A stretch of DNA of 64,000 bases from Microcella putealis (lineage in GTDB: Bacteria; Actinomycetota; Actinomycetes; Actinomycetales; Microbacteriaceae): positions 1-64,000 of the forward strand of contig NZ_SGWW01000006.1 of NCBI RefSeq assembly GCF_004216575.1, given 5' to 3'. Both the position numbers and the translations under genes were made by a program. Below the pieces are notes generated by a model, which made no database searches, had not been told where the DNA came from, and saw only the letters and a list, made by a program, of their open reading frames with translations. Below, in pieces: positions 41,890 to 50,960 of this stretch (its first letter is position 1; each line of letters starts with the position of its first letter).

Positions 41890-42516
41890 CTAACTGAGCA
41901 GCTCCGACACGCGGTCGCGGATGCTCTGCTGCAGCTCGTCGACGGGTCGGCTCGCGTCGAGCACCAGGAAGCGTTTGGGTTCGGCCGCCGCCAGCGCCAG
42001 GTACGCGTCTCGCACACGGGTGTGGAAGTCGAGTTCTTCGGCCTCCAGCCGGTCGTAACGGGTGCGGCTGGCGTCGAGGCGTTCGCGGCCGACGGCAGGG
42101 TCAAGATCGAGCAGCACCGTGAGGTCGGGCAGCAGCCGCTCGGTGGCCCACAGCGACAGCTCGCGCACCTCGGTAGTCGACAGCACGCGGCCGGCACCCT
42201 GGTAGGCGACCGACGAATCGAGGTAGCGGTCTTGAATCACGACGTCACCGCGTTCGAGCGCGGGGCGCACGACGGTGGCGATGTTGTGCGCGCGGTCGGC
42301 GGCGTAGAGCAGCGCCTCGGCGCGCGGCGCGACGTAGCCCCGCCGGTGCATGACGATCTCGCGCACCTCGACGCCGAGCTCGGTGCCCCCGGGCTCGCGG
42401 GCGTGCACAATCGTGCGCCCGCGGCCGGTCAACCACTCGGTCAGCTGTGCCGACTGGGTGGTTTTGCCCGAACCGTCGCCGCCTTCGAACGTGATGAAGA
42501 GGCCGCGCTCGGTCAT
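41890..42516 (-). CDS. tmk: Thymidylate kinase
   Basis: Phosphorylates dTMP to dTDP. Length is 208 aa. P-loop FEGGDGSGKTTQ, AREPGGTELG, the DRY-type motif IQDRYLDSSVAYQGAGR, LLDLDPAVGRERLDASRTRYDRLE and a C-terminal helix. Start ATG overlaps the topA stop by ATGA, so it is the second gene of a topA-tmk-holB operon. Confidence 0.97.
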   Translation of the reverse strand: MTERGLFITFEGGDGSGKTTQSAQLTEWLTGRGRTIVHAREPGGTELGVEVREIVMHRRGYVAPRAEALLYAADRAHNIATVVRPALERGDVVIQDRYLDSSVAYQGAGRVLSTTEVRELSLWATERLLPDLTVLLDLDPAVGRERLDASRTRYDRLEAEELDFHTRVRDAYLALAAAEPKRFLVLDASRPVDELQQSIRDRVSELLS

Positions 42517-45359
42517 TCGGCGGCCGGCGGGGTCTTCTTCGCGGCGGTCGCGCGCGTGCTTGCCGACTTCGTGGCTGGCTTCTTCGCTGCCGGCTTCTTC
42601 GCGGTCGTCGCCTTCTTGGCGGCGGGCTTCTTCGCCGTTGTCGTCTTCTTCGCGGCGGGCTTGCGTGCGGCAGGCTTCTTGGCCGGCCCCTTGGCGCGCT
42701 TGTCGGCGATCAGCTGAACGGCCCGCTCGAAGTCGACCTCCATCGGGTCTTCCCCGCGGGGCACCGTCGCGTTCGTCTCACCGTCGGTGACGTACGGCCC
42801 GAAGCGGCCGTCTTTCAGCTTGATCGGCTTGCCGCTGACCGGGTCGGCGTCGAACTCTTTCAGCGCGCTCGACGCCTTGCGTGCGCCGTACTTCGGCTGC
42901 GCAAACTTCTCGAGCGCACCGGCGAGGTCGATGTCGAAGATCTGCGCCTCGCTGTCGAGCGAGCGCGTGTCGGTGCCCTTCTTGAGGTACGGGCCGTAGC
43001 GCCCGTTCTGCGCCGTGATCGGCTCGCCGCTTTCGGGGTCGTCGCCGACCGTGCGCGGCAGGTCGAGCAGGCGAATCGCCGTCTCGAGGTCAACCGTCTC
43101 GGGCGACATGTCTTTAAACAAGGATGCCGTGCGCGGCTTCTCGGCAGCGGCTTTCTTGCCGCGGGCGGGCGCCTTCGCGGGCGCCGGCGCCTCGACGACC
43201 TCACCCGTTGCGGGGTCGACCTGGGGCTCGGGAGCGGGGTCGACCTCGGTCACGTACGGCCCGAAACGGCCGTCCTTGGCGACGACCATCTTGCCGGTCA
43301 CCGGGTGCAGGCCGAGCTCGCGGTCGCCGATGACGGGGGCGTCGATCAGCTCTTGAGCGCGGGCCGGCGTCAGCTCGTCGGGAGCCATGTCCTGCGGGAG
43401 GTTGACCCGGCGCGGCGCTTCGCCACCCTCGTCGACCTCGAGGAAGGGGCCATACTTGCCGACGCGCAGCGTGATCGCGTCGGTGATGGGCATCGAGTTG
43501 ATGGCGCGGGCGTCGATCTCGCCGATGTTGTCGACGATGGGGCGCAGACCCGGCTGGCGGTCGTCACCGAAGTAAAACGCCTTCAGCCAGTCGGTGCGGT
43601 CGGCCTCGCCGCGGGCGATGCGGTCAAGGTCGGCCTCCATCTCAGCGGTGAAGTCGTATTCGACGAGGTCGCCAAAGTGCTGTTCGAGCAGCTTGACGAC
43701 GCTGAACGCGATCCAGCCGGGCACGAGTGACGAGCCGCGCGGCACGACGTAGCCGCGATCGATGATCACCGAGATGATCGAGGCGTACGTCGAGGGGCGG
43801 CCGATGCCGCGTTCTTCGAGCGCCTTGACCAGGCTCGCCTCGGTGTAGCGCGGGGGCGGGCTCGTCTCGTGGCCCTTCGGCTCGGTCTCGACGACGGCGA
43901 GCGCCTGCCCCTCGGTCAGCGGCGGCAGCGTCGCCTCTTTCGCCTCGCTCGGATCGGCGTTGCGCTCTTCGTCGCGACCCTCTTCGTAGGCCGCGAGGAA
44001 GCCGCGGAAGGTAATGACGGTGCCGCTGGCCGCGAATTCGGCAACCTGCCCCGCGACGCGCGCGTCCGAACCGGCGAGCGGGCTGGTAGCCATCGCGATC
44101 GACGCGGTCTGGCCACGGGCATCCGCCATCTGGCTGGCGACGGTGCGCTTCCAGATGAGGTCGTAGAGCTTCCAGTCGTTGCCGCGCAGCGTGCCCTCAA
44201 GCTCGCTGGGTGTGCGGAAGGTGTCGCCGGCGGGGCGCACCGCCTCGTGCGCCTCTTGCGCGTTCTTGCTCTTGCCGCTGTACACGCGCGGCGTTGCGGG
44301 AATCGAGTCGGCGCCGTACAGCGAGCTCGCCTGCGTGCGGGCAGCGTCAACGGCCTGCTGCGACAGCGTCACCGAGTCGGTGCGCATGTAGGTGATGTAC
44401 CCGTTTTCGTACAGCGACTGGGCGATCGACATCGTCTGCCGGGCGGTGAAGCGCAGCTTGCGGCCGGCCTCCTGCTGCAGCGTCGAGGTCGTGAAGGGCG
44501 CCGCCGGTCGGCGCGTGTACGGCTTCGATTCGACGCTCGTGACCGTGAGCCCAATGTCGGATGCGCGCAGCGCCTCGGCGAGGTGCGTCACGGTGGTCTC
44601 GTCGAGCGCCACCGCGTCTTTCGCGGTGAGCTCGCCGCGGTCGTTGAAGTCGCGACCGGTGGCGACCTTCTTGCCGCCGAGGCGCGACAGCCGCGCCGTG
44701 AACGGGGTCGTCTCGCCCGAGGGCGTGAGCGTGGTGTCGAGGTCCCAGTAGCTGGCCGCGACAAATGCCATGCGCTCGCGCTCGCGGTCGACGATGAGGC
44801 GGGTCGCCGCCGACTGCACGCGGCCGGCGCTGAGTCCCGGGCCGATACGACGCCACAGCACAGGGCTGACTTCGTAGCCGTACAGGCGGTCGAGGATGCG
44901 CCGCGTTTCTTGCGCGTCAACGAGCGCGGTGTCGAGGTCACGGGTCGCGTCGACGGCCTTCTGGATCGCCTCTTTGGTGATCTCGTGGAACACCATGCGC
45001 TTGACCGGAACCTTCGGCTTCAGCACCTCAAGCAGGTGCCAGGCGATGGCTTCACCCTCGCGGTCTTCATCGGTGGCGAGCCAGAGTTCGTCGGCGCCCT
45101 TGAGGGCCTTCTTGAGGTCGGCGACGGTGCGCTTCTTGTTGTCAGAGACGACGTAGTGCGGCTCGAAGTCATTGTCGACGTCGATGGCGAATTTGCCGAG
45201 CGGGCCCTTCTTCAGCTCGGCCGGCAGGTTCTTCGGCTCCATCAGGTCGCGCACGTGCCCGACCGAGGCCTGCACCTCGTAGTCGTCGCCGAGGTATCGC
45301 CCAATCGTCTTCGCCTTGGCAGGCGACTCAACGATCACGAGCTTTTTCGTACCGGGCAC
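42513..45359 (-). CDS. topA: DNA topoisomerase I
   Basis: Type IA topoisomerase of 948 aa that relaxes negative supercoils. TOPRIM domain KKLVIVESPAKAKTIGRYLG; catalytic Tyr in NGYITYMRTDSVTLS; LVKALEERGIGRPSTYASI; several C-terminal topo repeats (FGPYVTDGE and NGRYGPYLKKGTDT) replace the zinc fingers of E. coli. The last 60 residues are a Lys/Ala tail (AKKPAAKK repeated) seen in actinobacterial TopA and thought to aid DNA retention. The GTG at 45359 has AAGGAG 4 bases upstream; the open frame continues upstream without conserved sequence. Confidence 0.97.
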   Translation of the reverse strand: MPGTKKLVIVESPAKAKTIGRYLGDDYEVQASVGHVRDLMEPKNLPAELKKGPLGKFAIDVDNDFEPHYVVSDNKKRTVADLKKALKGADELWLATDEDREGEAIAWHLLEVLKPKVPVKRMVFHEITKEAIQKAVDATRDLDTALVDAQETRRILDRLYGYEVSPVLWRRIGPGLSAGRVQSAATRLIVDRERERMAFVAASYWDLDTTLTPSGETTPFTARLSRLGGKKVATGRDFNDRGELTAKDAVALDETTVTHLAEALRASDIGLTVTSVESKPYTRRPAAPFTTSTLQQEAGRKLRFTARQTMSIAQSLYENGYITYMRTDSVTLSQQAVDAARTQASSLYGADSIPATPRVYSGKSKNAQEAHEAVRPAGDTFRTPSELEGTLRGNDWKLYDLIWKRTVASQMADARGQTASIAMATSPLAGSDARVAGQVAEFAASGTVITFRGFLAAYEEGRDEERNADPSEAKEATLPPLTEGQALAVVETEPKGHETSPPPRYTEASLVKALEERGIGRPSTYASIISVIIDRGYVVPRGSSLVPGWIAFSVVKLLEQHFGDLVEYDFTAEMEADLDRIARGEADRTDWLKAFYFGDDRQPGLRPIVDNIGEIDARAINSMPITDAITLRVGKYGPFLEVDEGGEAPRRVNLPQDMAPDELTPARAQELIDAPVIGDRELGLHPVTGKMVVAKDGRFGPYVTEVDPAPEPQVDPATGEVVEAPAPAKAPARGKKAAAEKPRTASLFKDMSPETVDLETAIRLLDLPRTVGDDPESGEPITAQNGRYGPYLKKGTDTRSLDSEAQIFDIDLAGALEKFAQPKYGARKASSALKEFDADPVSGKPIKLKDGRFGPYVTDGETNATVPRGEDPMEVDFERAVQLIADKRAKGPAKKPAARKPAAKKTTTAKKPAAKKATTAKKPAAKKPATKSASTRATAAKKTPPAAE

Positions 45360-45511
45360 GGTGCTCCTTATATACGCGGATGGTGCGGTTCGACCGACGC
45401 TTCGGCGGGCAGCCGGGGTGGGCCGCGAGCGAGGTGGCGGAAGCGGGTCGCTCGACCGGTGACGATTCGCCCCGGTCACGGTCACCATACACAGGTGCTC
45501 CCGGGAGCCTC

Positions 45512-45871
45512 TCACCGAAGGTCGGGCGCACCGGCCCGCGCTGACCTCTCGACGGGCAACGCCAGGATGCTGCGGGTCACCGTCACGACGACGCTCAGCT
45601 CGTCGACGGTGCACCCCACCACGCGGGCGTCGTGGCGCTCGGCCAGCCGCTCGGCGACGGCACATGGCTCACCGGCGTGCCACCCCAGCAGGGTGTCGGC
45701 AGCGGCGAGGGCGGCGCTGTCGGCGGTGTGCCCGAGCCGGCTCGCGTCGGCAAGCGCCGCACCGATGCCGAGCAGCAGGGTTGCCAAGATCACCAGGGTC
45801 GCGATGAGCCCCACGGCGAGGGGCGTTGCGGCGCCGCGGTCGCCTCGACCCGTGCCGCGCACGCCCCTCAC
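45512..45871 (-). CDS. Pilus-assembly TadE-like protein (Rv3660c-neighbourhood type)
   Basis: A 119-aa protein with one N-terminal membrane helix (AATPLAVGLIATLVILATLLLGIG) after a short GDRG motif, followed by a secreted part with HTADSAALAAADTLLG and two cysteines (EPCAVA and VGCTV). Matches the secretion/helicase-neighbourhood TadE-like family of actinobacteria. GTG at 45871 overlaps the stop of the preceding tadE gene. Last gene of the tad cluster. Confidence 0.85.
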   Translation of the reverse strand: MRGVRGTGRGDRGAATPLAVGLIATLVILATLLLGIGAALADASRLGHTADSAALAAADTLLGWHAGEPCAVAERLAERHDARVVGCTVDELSVVVTVTRSILALPVERSARAGAPDLR

Positions 45872-46221
45872 CAGCCAGCGTCGAGCGCGCACGAGCGCGC
45901 ACTCACCGGCAGAGCCACGCCGACCACCCGGTGCGTGTGGGTGACGGTTGCGCACAGCAGGCCGCCGTCGTGCCCCACATCGAGGTGTGCCCCTGCGAGC
46001 GCGCGGCTGACGTGGTGTCGGGCATCGGCGTCGGGCGCCCCGCGCGCGAGCAGGCGAGCGGCAACGGTCGCGGCCTCGTGCGCTCGCGCCTGAGCCGTGG
46101 CAGCCGTGAGGCCGCCGAGGCACAGCGCGAGCAGCACGAGAACCGCCGGAACCGCCGCGACCAGCTCGGCACTCACCGCGCCCAGGTCGCCGCGGCGGCG
46201 GCCAGCGTCAACCCTGCTCAC
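45868..46221 (-). CDS. TadE family pseudopilin
   Basis: A 117-aa TadE-like protein. Short cytosolic GRRRGDLGAVSAE with the processing-site Glu, membrane helix (LVAAVPAVLVLLALCLGGLTAA), then a polar secreted part with one cysteine pair (LLCATV and RSCALDAGW). Starts with GTG overlapping the stop of the DUF4244 gene. Probably assembles with the other small pseudopilins of the cluster. Confidence 0.85.
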   Translation of the reverse strand: MSRVDAGRRRGDLGAVSAELVAAVPAVLVLLALCLGGLTAATAQARAHEAATVAARLLARGAPDADARHHVSRALAGAHLDVGHDGGLLCATVTHTHRVVGVALPVSARSCALDAGW

Positions 46222-46436
46222 CCGGCGAAGGTGAGGGCGTTGCGCACCATGTCGGTGAGAATCGTGCGCACCTCGTCGCTCTGCATGATGACGACCAGCA
46301 GGCCCGCAAACGCGACGGCTGCCATCGTGGCGATGGCGTACTCGGCGGTGGCTGCTCCGCGGTCGTCGGCGAGCGGGGCGAGGCGCCGGGCGCGCAGGCG
46401 GGCGGCGAGGGTGCGGGGGCGGGTGAGGGTCGACAT
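46218..46436 (-). CDS. DUF4244 Flp-type pilin
   Basis: A 72-aa protein of the DUF4244/Flp family: basic N-terminus (RTLAARLRARRLAPLADD), processing site RGAATAEYAIA with Glu at +5, and a hydrophobic helix (TMAAVAFAGLLVVIMQ). It is the probable major pilin of the tad system. About 100 bases without a gene separate it from the upstream tadBC gene. Confidence 0.9.
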   Translation of the reverse strand: MSTLTRPRTLAARLRARRLAPLADDRGAATAEYAIATMAAVAFAGLLVVIMQSDEVRTILTDMVRNALTFAG

Positions 46437-46537
46437 GGTGACTCCGGTTCTTCGCGATGGGTGGCACGAACGGGTTCAGTGTCGGCGGCAGGGCCACACC
46501 GCCGTCACGGGCCCCGAGTATCCGGGCCGTCGCTCGC

Positions 46538-47455
46538 TCAGCCGGCGAGTGTGGAGGAGATGATGCCGAGCAGAATCGGCACGACGCCGATGAGCAGGAA
46601 GGCCGGCAGGATGCACACTCCGAGCGGCAGCATCAGACGCACGCTCAGCCGCTCGGCGGTTCGCCGCGCAGCATCGCGGGCCGCCACCCGGGCCTCGAGC
46701 GCCTCGGCCCTCGCCAGGTCGCCCAGCGGCGCGCCGGCCCGACGCGAGAGCTGAACGAGCCCGGCGAGTTCAGCCCGCTCGGCCTCACTGGGCGCGCAAT
46801 CGGCAGTCTCGAGCTCGGCGATCACGAGCGCGAGAGCGGCCTCGGGCGGCCGAGCTCCCGCCGCGGCGACGGCGAGCAGTTCGTGGCCGAGACCGGCGGT
46901 CGGCGGCGGCGGCGCAGCCTCGGCCAGCAGACGCCCCGTCCACCGGCGCCCCGCGACGATGAGCGCGAGCCCCGCCCCCAGGCTCACGAGCCCGATCGGG
47001 TTCACCACGGTTGCCACCACGTCGACACCGATGATCAGCGCGAGCACGATGCCCGCCGCCGGAAGCCACAGAACCAGCCGCGCCGTCGCCCGGGGCGCCG
47101 CCAGAGCCACGGCGATCTCGCGCTGCGCCGCACGCCGATCACGTAGCGCGTCGGCAAACGAGCGCAACACCCCCGACAGCGGCGCCCCCACGATCGACGC
47201 GACGCGCCACGCGCATGTGAGCGCGCGCCACGCGGTGCTCGGCTCGGTGACGGACGCCATCGCGGCGGGCACGTCGTAGACGACGGCCGGATGCGCGGCC
47301 GTCGCCCGAACGTGCGATCCGGCGGGCGCTGCCTCCGCGGCGTGCCGCCACGCTGAGCCGGGGGTGAGACCCGCGCCGAGCAACACCGCCAGGCGGTGCA
47401 CCGTGCGGGGCAGCTCGTCGTCGTCGACCGCGGGCTCTGCCGTTCGACGCATCAC
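46538..47455 (-). CDS. Type II secretion F-domain protein, TadB-TadC-like fusion
   Basis: A 305-aa membrane platform protein of the tad pilus. It contains two F-type units: residues about 15-135 (VHRLAVLLGAGLTPGSAWRH, VGAPLSGVLRSFADALRDRR then a membrane pair) and about 185-300 (HELLAVAAAGARPPEAALAL, RAGAPLGDLARAEALEARVA then LMLPLGVCILPAFLLIGVVP). Two separate genes, tadB and tadC, usually supply these. Starts with GTG overlapping the tadA stop by GTGA. Confidence 0.82.
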   Translation of the reverse strand: MMRRTAEPAVDDDELPRTVHRLAVLLGAGLTPGSAWRHAAEAAPAGSHVRATAAHPAVVYDVPAAMASVTEPSTAWRALTCAWRVASIVGAPLSGVLRSFADALRDRRAAQREIAVALAAPRATARLVLWLPAAGIVLALIIGVDVVATVVNPIGLVSLGAGLALIVAGRRWTGRLLAEAAPPPPTAGLGHELLAVAAAGARPPEAALALVIAELETADCAPSEAERAELAGLVQLSRRAGAPLGDLARAEALEARVAARDAARRTAERLSVRLMLPLGVCILPAFLLIGVVPILLGIISSTLAG

Positions 47456-48513
47456 GGGGCGGCGACCTCGTCGGGGAGAAGCGGATGCGCGCGGAGCCGA
47501 TCACGCGCATCCACCTCGACACGCCCAAACGAGACCCGCCTCGCGCCGTCGGGGGTGCGGTCGAGGTGCGCGATGAGATCGATACCGCTGACGGCCTGGC
47601 GGGCGAGCGCCGTCGGCGCGAGGCCCGCAAGCATGCCGACCGCTTCGAGCCGGGCCGCCACGTCGGCGAGCCCGTTGGCGTGCAGGGTGCCTGCTCCCCC
47701 GCGGTGGCCGGTATTGAGCGCCGCCAAGAATTCGCGCACTTCGGCGCCACGGCACTCGCCCACGACAAGCCGATCGGGGCGCATGCGCAGCGCCTCGCGC
47801 ACGAGGCGGGCAAGGTCAACGCCGCCCGCTCCCTCGAGGTTCGGCTGGCGCGCCTCCAGCGCGACGACGTGCGGATGGTGGATGCGCGCCTCGGCGACGT
47901 CTTCCAGTACGACGATGCGGTCGCCCGGGTCGGCGGCCGACAGCCAGGCCGAGAGCAGGGTCGTCTTGCCGCTGCCCGTCGCGCCTGTGATGAGCATCGT
48001 CTGACGGGCCGCGAGTGCTCGCCGCAGTGCCGCCACCGCGTCGTCGGGCAGCGCCAGGTCATCGAGAGCGCCGATGTCGGGGCGCGGAAGGCGCAGCGAC
48101 AGCAGCGCGCCGCCCGCACTGATCGGCGGGAGGACGCCGTGTGCGCGCAGCCCGTCGCCGAGTCGCACGTCGCAGCAGGGCGACGCTTCGTCGATGTGCC
48201 GACCCCCGAGAGCGATGAGGTGCACGACGAGATCCTGCGCCGCCTCGGGCTCGAACCGCAGCCGCTCGATGGTGACCGCGCCGTGGCCGCGGTCGACGTG
48301 CACCCGACCATCGGCGGTAACAAAGATGTCGGTCACCCGGGCGTCGACAGCGAGGGGCGCCAGGGGCCCAAGGGCGTCGACCAGGGCGGCGTTGAGCTCA
48401 CGCCGCCGTCGGCTCAGACCCGCTGTGTCGCCGGCGTACCCGGGCACAAACGGGACGACACGGCCCGCATTCGACGCGGGCCCCGGCGACGGCGAAGCGG
48501 GAAGAGCGGTCAC
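47452..48513 (-). CDS. TadA/CpaF-type pilus assembly ATPase
   Basis: Secretion ATPase of 353 aa that powers pilus assembly. Walker A GATGSGKTT at residues 177-185, Asp box LEDVAEARIHHPHVV, Walker B LVVGECRGAEVREFLAAL, His box GTLHANGLADVAARLE. The N-terminal part (ALGPLAPLAVDARVTDIFVT) is the usual CpaF front. GTG at 48513 gives the normal length. First gene of the tad operon on the minus strand, with the 6C RNA just upstream. Confidence 0.93.
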   Translation of the reverse strand: MTALPASPSPGPASNAGRVVPFVPGYAGDTAGLSRRRRELNAALVDALGPLAPLAVDARVTDIFVTADGRVHVDRGHGAVTIERLRFEPEAAQDLVVHLIALGGRHIDEASPCCDVRLGDGLRAHGVLPPISAGGALLSLRLPRPDIGALDDLALPDDAVAALRRALAARQTMLITGATGSGKTTLLSAWLSAADPGDRIVVLEDVAEARIHHPHVVALEARQPNLEGAGGVDLARLVREALRMRPDRLVVGECRGAEVREFLAALNTGHRGGAGTLHANGLADVAARLEAVGMLAGLAPTALARQAVSGIDLIAHLDRTPDGARRVSFGRVEVDARDRLRAHPLLPDEVAAP

Positions 48514-48569
48514 GCGACGAGTGTCGGCGAGCCGACCGCGCGCATCCGCCCCTCGCCGACGGCGCCCCG

Positions 48570-48712
48570 GAAAGCAACAACGGCCCCTCCGTGTGGAGGA
48601 GCCGTTGCTGTACATCAGGGGCGGCGCCCACGTTGGGGGGGATAGGGCGCCGCCACAGCGACACGAGATTGGGGGGAATCATTCGCGCCGCTAAGTCAGT
48701 TTGCTGCTGACG
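48570..48712 (-). ncRNA. 6C small RNA
   Basis: A three-hairpin RNA on the minus strand. Hairpin 1: AGCGGCGCGA pairs with TCGTGTCGCT, inside it GATT pairs with AATC and leaves a loop of exactly six C. Hairpin 2: GGCGGCGCCC and GGGCGCCGCC pair perfectly and display seven C in the loop. Hairpin 3: AGCAACGGC...GCCGTTGTTGCT with TTTCC is a terminator. This is the layout of the actinobacterial 6C RNA (B11 in mycobacteria), also located beside the tad cluster there. Those RNAs act on G-rich ribosome binding sites. A strong promoter precedes it. Confidence 0.9.
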
Positions 48713-48718
48713 GGTCTC

Positions 48719-48746
48719 AGTCTACGACAGCGTGAGCCCTGGTCAA
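48719..48746 (-). promoter_or_regulatory. Promoter of the 6C RNA
   Basis: TTGACC (48741-48746), a 16-base spacer and TAGACT (48719-48724) on the minus strand form a strong housekeeping-type promoter. The predicted start, about 7 bases past the -10, falls near 48712, just before the first 6C hairpin. Confidence 0.75.
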
Positions 48747-48926
48747 GACATTTTTGCCCCCCATTTCGTCCCCTCAAGTGCGGACACCCGAATGGGGGAC
48801 ACGTGTTGCCTATGACGCACCGCGTCACGCCGGATGCGCGCACCCCGACGAAGGCCCTACGATGGCCTCTGTTCACGCACCGTCGCGGCAGACCAGGCCA
48901 GTCCGCACATCGACGAAAGTAGATGT

Positions 48927-50879
48927 ATGTCCTCGACATCGATCGACAGCCTCCTGCACGAAAACCGCCGATTCGCTCCCGAGCCGGCCTTCACGGCCCA
49001 GGCCAACGCGACGCCCGAGCTCTACGACGAGGCGAACGCCGACCGCCTGAAGTTCTGGGCCCGACAGGCGAGTGAGCTGCTGAACTGGCACACGCCGTTC
49101 ACCCAGACCCTCGACTGGTCGAACCCGCCCTTCGCGCGCTGGTTCCACGACGGCCGCATCAATGTGGCTTACAACTGCCTCGACCGCCACGTGGAGGCGG
49201 GCAACGGCGACCGCGTCGCGCTCTACTTCGAGGGCGAGCCGGGCGACACGCGCACCATCACCTACGCCGAGCTGACGGCCGAGGTGAAGAAGGCCGCCAA
49301 CATGCTGGCCTCGCTCGGCGTCACGCAGGGCGACCGCGTCGTGCTCTACATGCCGATGATTCCCGAGGCGATCGTCGCGATGCTCGCCATCGCCCGACTC
49401 GGAGCGATCCACTCGGTCGTATTCGGCGGCTTCGCGGCAGAAAGCCTGAAGGCGCGCATCGACGACGCTGGCGCGAAGCTCGTCATCACCGCTGACGGCG
49501 GCTACCGCAAGGGGCGCGTCTTCAACCTGAAGAACGCGGTGGATGCGGCGCTCGCCTCCGGCGCGGAATCGGTCGAGAACGTCGTGGTCGTTCGCCGCGG
49601 CGAGAACGAGGTCGACTGGAGTGATGGCCGCGACCTGTGGTGGCACGAGCTCATGGCCGACGCCGAGGCCGAGCACGAAGCGCAGGGGTTCGAGGCCGAA
49701 AACCCGCTGTTCATCCTGTACACGAGCGGCACGACGGGAAAGCCGAAGGGCATCCTGCACACCTCGGGCGGATACCTGACCCAGGCGGCCTTCACCCACA
49801 AGAACGTGTTCGACCTGAAGCCCGAGAGCGACGTGTACTGGTGCACCGCCGACGTGGGTTGGATCACCGGCCACAGCTACGTGGTCTACGGCCCGCTCGC
49901 GAACGGAGCCACGCAGGTCATCTACGAGGGAACCCCCGACAGCCCGCACCCCGGGCGCTGGTGGGAGATCATCGAAAAGTACGGCGTCTCGCTCTTCTAC
50001 ACGGCCCCGACGGCGATTCGCTCGTTCATGAAGATCGGGCGCGAGGTGCCGAACCAGTACAACCTCGCCACCCTCCGCGTGCTCGGCAGCGTCGGTGAGC
50101 CCATCAACCCTGAGGCGTGGATGTGGTACCGCCAGGTCATCGGCGGCGGCCGCACCCCCATCGTCGACACGTGGTGGCAGACCGAAACGGGCGCAATGAT
50201 GATCAGCGCCCTGCCCGGCATCACGACCGCGAAGCCCGGTTCGGCGCAGGTGCCGCTGCCCGGCATCAGCGTCGACGTGCTCGACGAGCAGGGCGTGCAC
50301 GTCGGCAAGGAGGCCGGCGGCCTGCTCGTGATCACCGAGCCCTGGCCGAGCATGCTGCGCGGCATCTGGGGCGACGAGCAGCGCTTCGTCGACACCTACT
50401 GGTCGGCCTTCGAGGGCAAGTACTTCGCCGGCGACGGCGCCCATCTCGACGAAGACGGCGACGTGTGGCTGCTCGGCCGCGTCGACGACGTCATGAACGT
50501 GTCGGGCCACCGCCTGTCGACCATGGAGATCGAGTCGGCGCTCGTGTCGCACGACATCGTCGCCGAGGCGGCCGTCGTCGGGGCAAGCGACGAGACGACC
50601 GGCCAGGCCGTCGTCGCGTTCGTCATCCTCAAGCAGCGCCACGTCGACTCGCTCACCCCCGAGGAGGCGAGCGATCAACTGCGCGCCCACGTCGCCCAGC
50701 AGATTGGGGCAATCGCCCGGCCGCGGCAGATCTTCGTCGTCGCCGAGCTGCCGAAGACCCGCTCGGGCAAGATCATGCGACGCCTGCTGCGCGACATCGC
50801 CGAGGGGCGCGAGATCGGCGACACGACCACTCTGACCGACACGAACGTCGTCGCGTCGATCAGCGCGTCGTTCCGGTAG
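48927..50879 (+). CDS. acs: Acetyl-CoA synthetase (AMP-forming)
   Basis: Activates acetate to acetyl-CoA via acetyl-AMP. Length is 650 aa. Core motifs are [20 protein letters not shown] near 263, [72 protein letters not shown] and the C-terminal [15 protein letters not shown] with the lysine that is acetylated in regulated Acs proteins. The ATG at 48927 is used; an upstream open frame is not conserved. Flanked by the 6C RNA gene (divergent) and a terminator. Confidence 0.97.
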   Translation: MSSTSIDSLLHENRRFAPEPAFTAQANATPELYDEANADRLKFWARQASELLNWHTPFTQTLDWSNPPFARWFHDGRINVAYNCLDRHVEAGNGDRVALYFEGEPGDTRTITYAELTAEVKKAANMLASLGVTQGDRVVLYMPMIPEAIVAMLAIARLGAIHSVVFGGFAAESLKARIDDAGAKLVITADGGYRKGRVFNLKNAVDAALASGAESVENVVVVRRGENEVDWSDGRDLWWHELMADAEAEHEAQGFEAENPLFILYTSGTTGKPKGILHTSGGYLTQAAFTHKNVFDLKPESDVYWCTADVGWITGHSYVVYGPLANGATQVIYEGTPDSPHPGRWWEIIEKYGVSLFYTAPTAIRSFMKIGREVPNQYNLATLRVLGSVGEPINPEAWMWYRQVIGGGRTPIVDTWWQTETGAMMISALPGITTAKPGSAQVPLPGISVDVLDEQGVHVGKEAGGLLVITEPWPSMLRGIWGDEQRFVDTYWSAFEGKYFAGDGAHLDEDGDVWLLGRVDDVMNVSGHRLSTMEIESALVSHDIVAEAAVVGASDETTGQAVVAFVILKQRHVDSLTPEEASDQLRAHVAQQIGAIARPRQIFVVAELPKTRSGKIMRRLLRDIAEGREIGDTTTLTDTNVVASISASFR

Positions 50880-50898
50880 ACGGCGCGCCGACAACGCA

Positions 50899-50939
50899 AA
50901 CGGGGCCGGGCATCCGAATGGTGGATGCCCGGCCCCGTT
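50899..50939. terminator. Bidirectional terminator between acs and ridA
   Basis: A perfect 17-bp stem (AACGGGGCCGGGCATCC with GGATGCCCGGCCCCGTT) around a 7-base loop, located between two convergent genes. T-rich ends on both strands support use in both directions. Confidence 0.88.
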
Positions 50940-50960
50940 CTCGTCGGATGACGCGTGAGC

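Noticed and set aside
43869-45944. 691-codon open frame antisense to topA
   Set aside because: Frame kept open by GC-rich third positions of topA; no domain or ribosome site.
48873-50894. 673-codon open frame antisense to acs
   Set aside because: Complement of acs with a typical shadow composition (Asp, Val, Arg, His).
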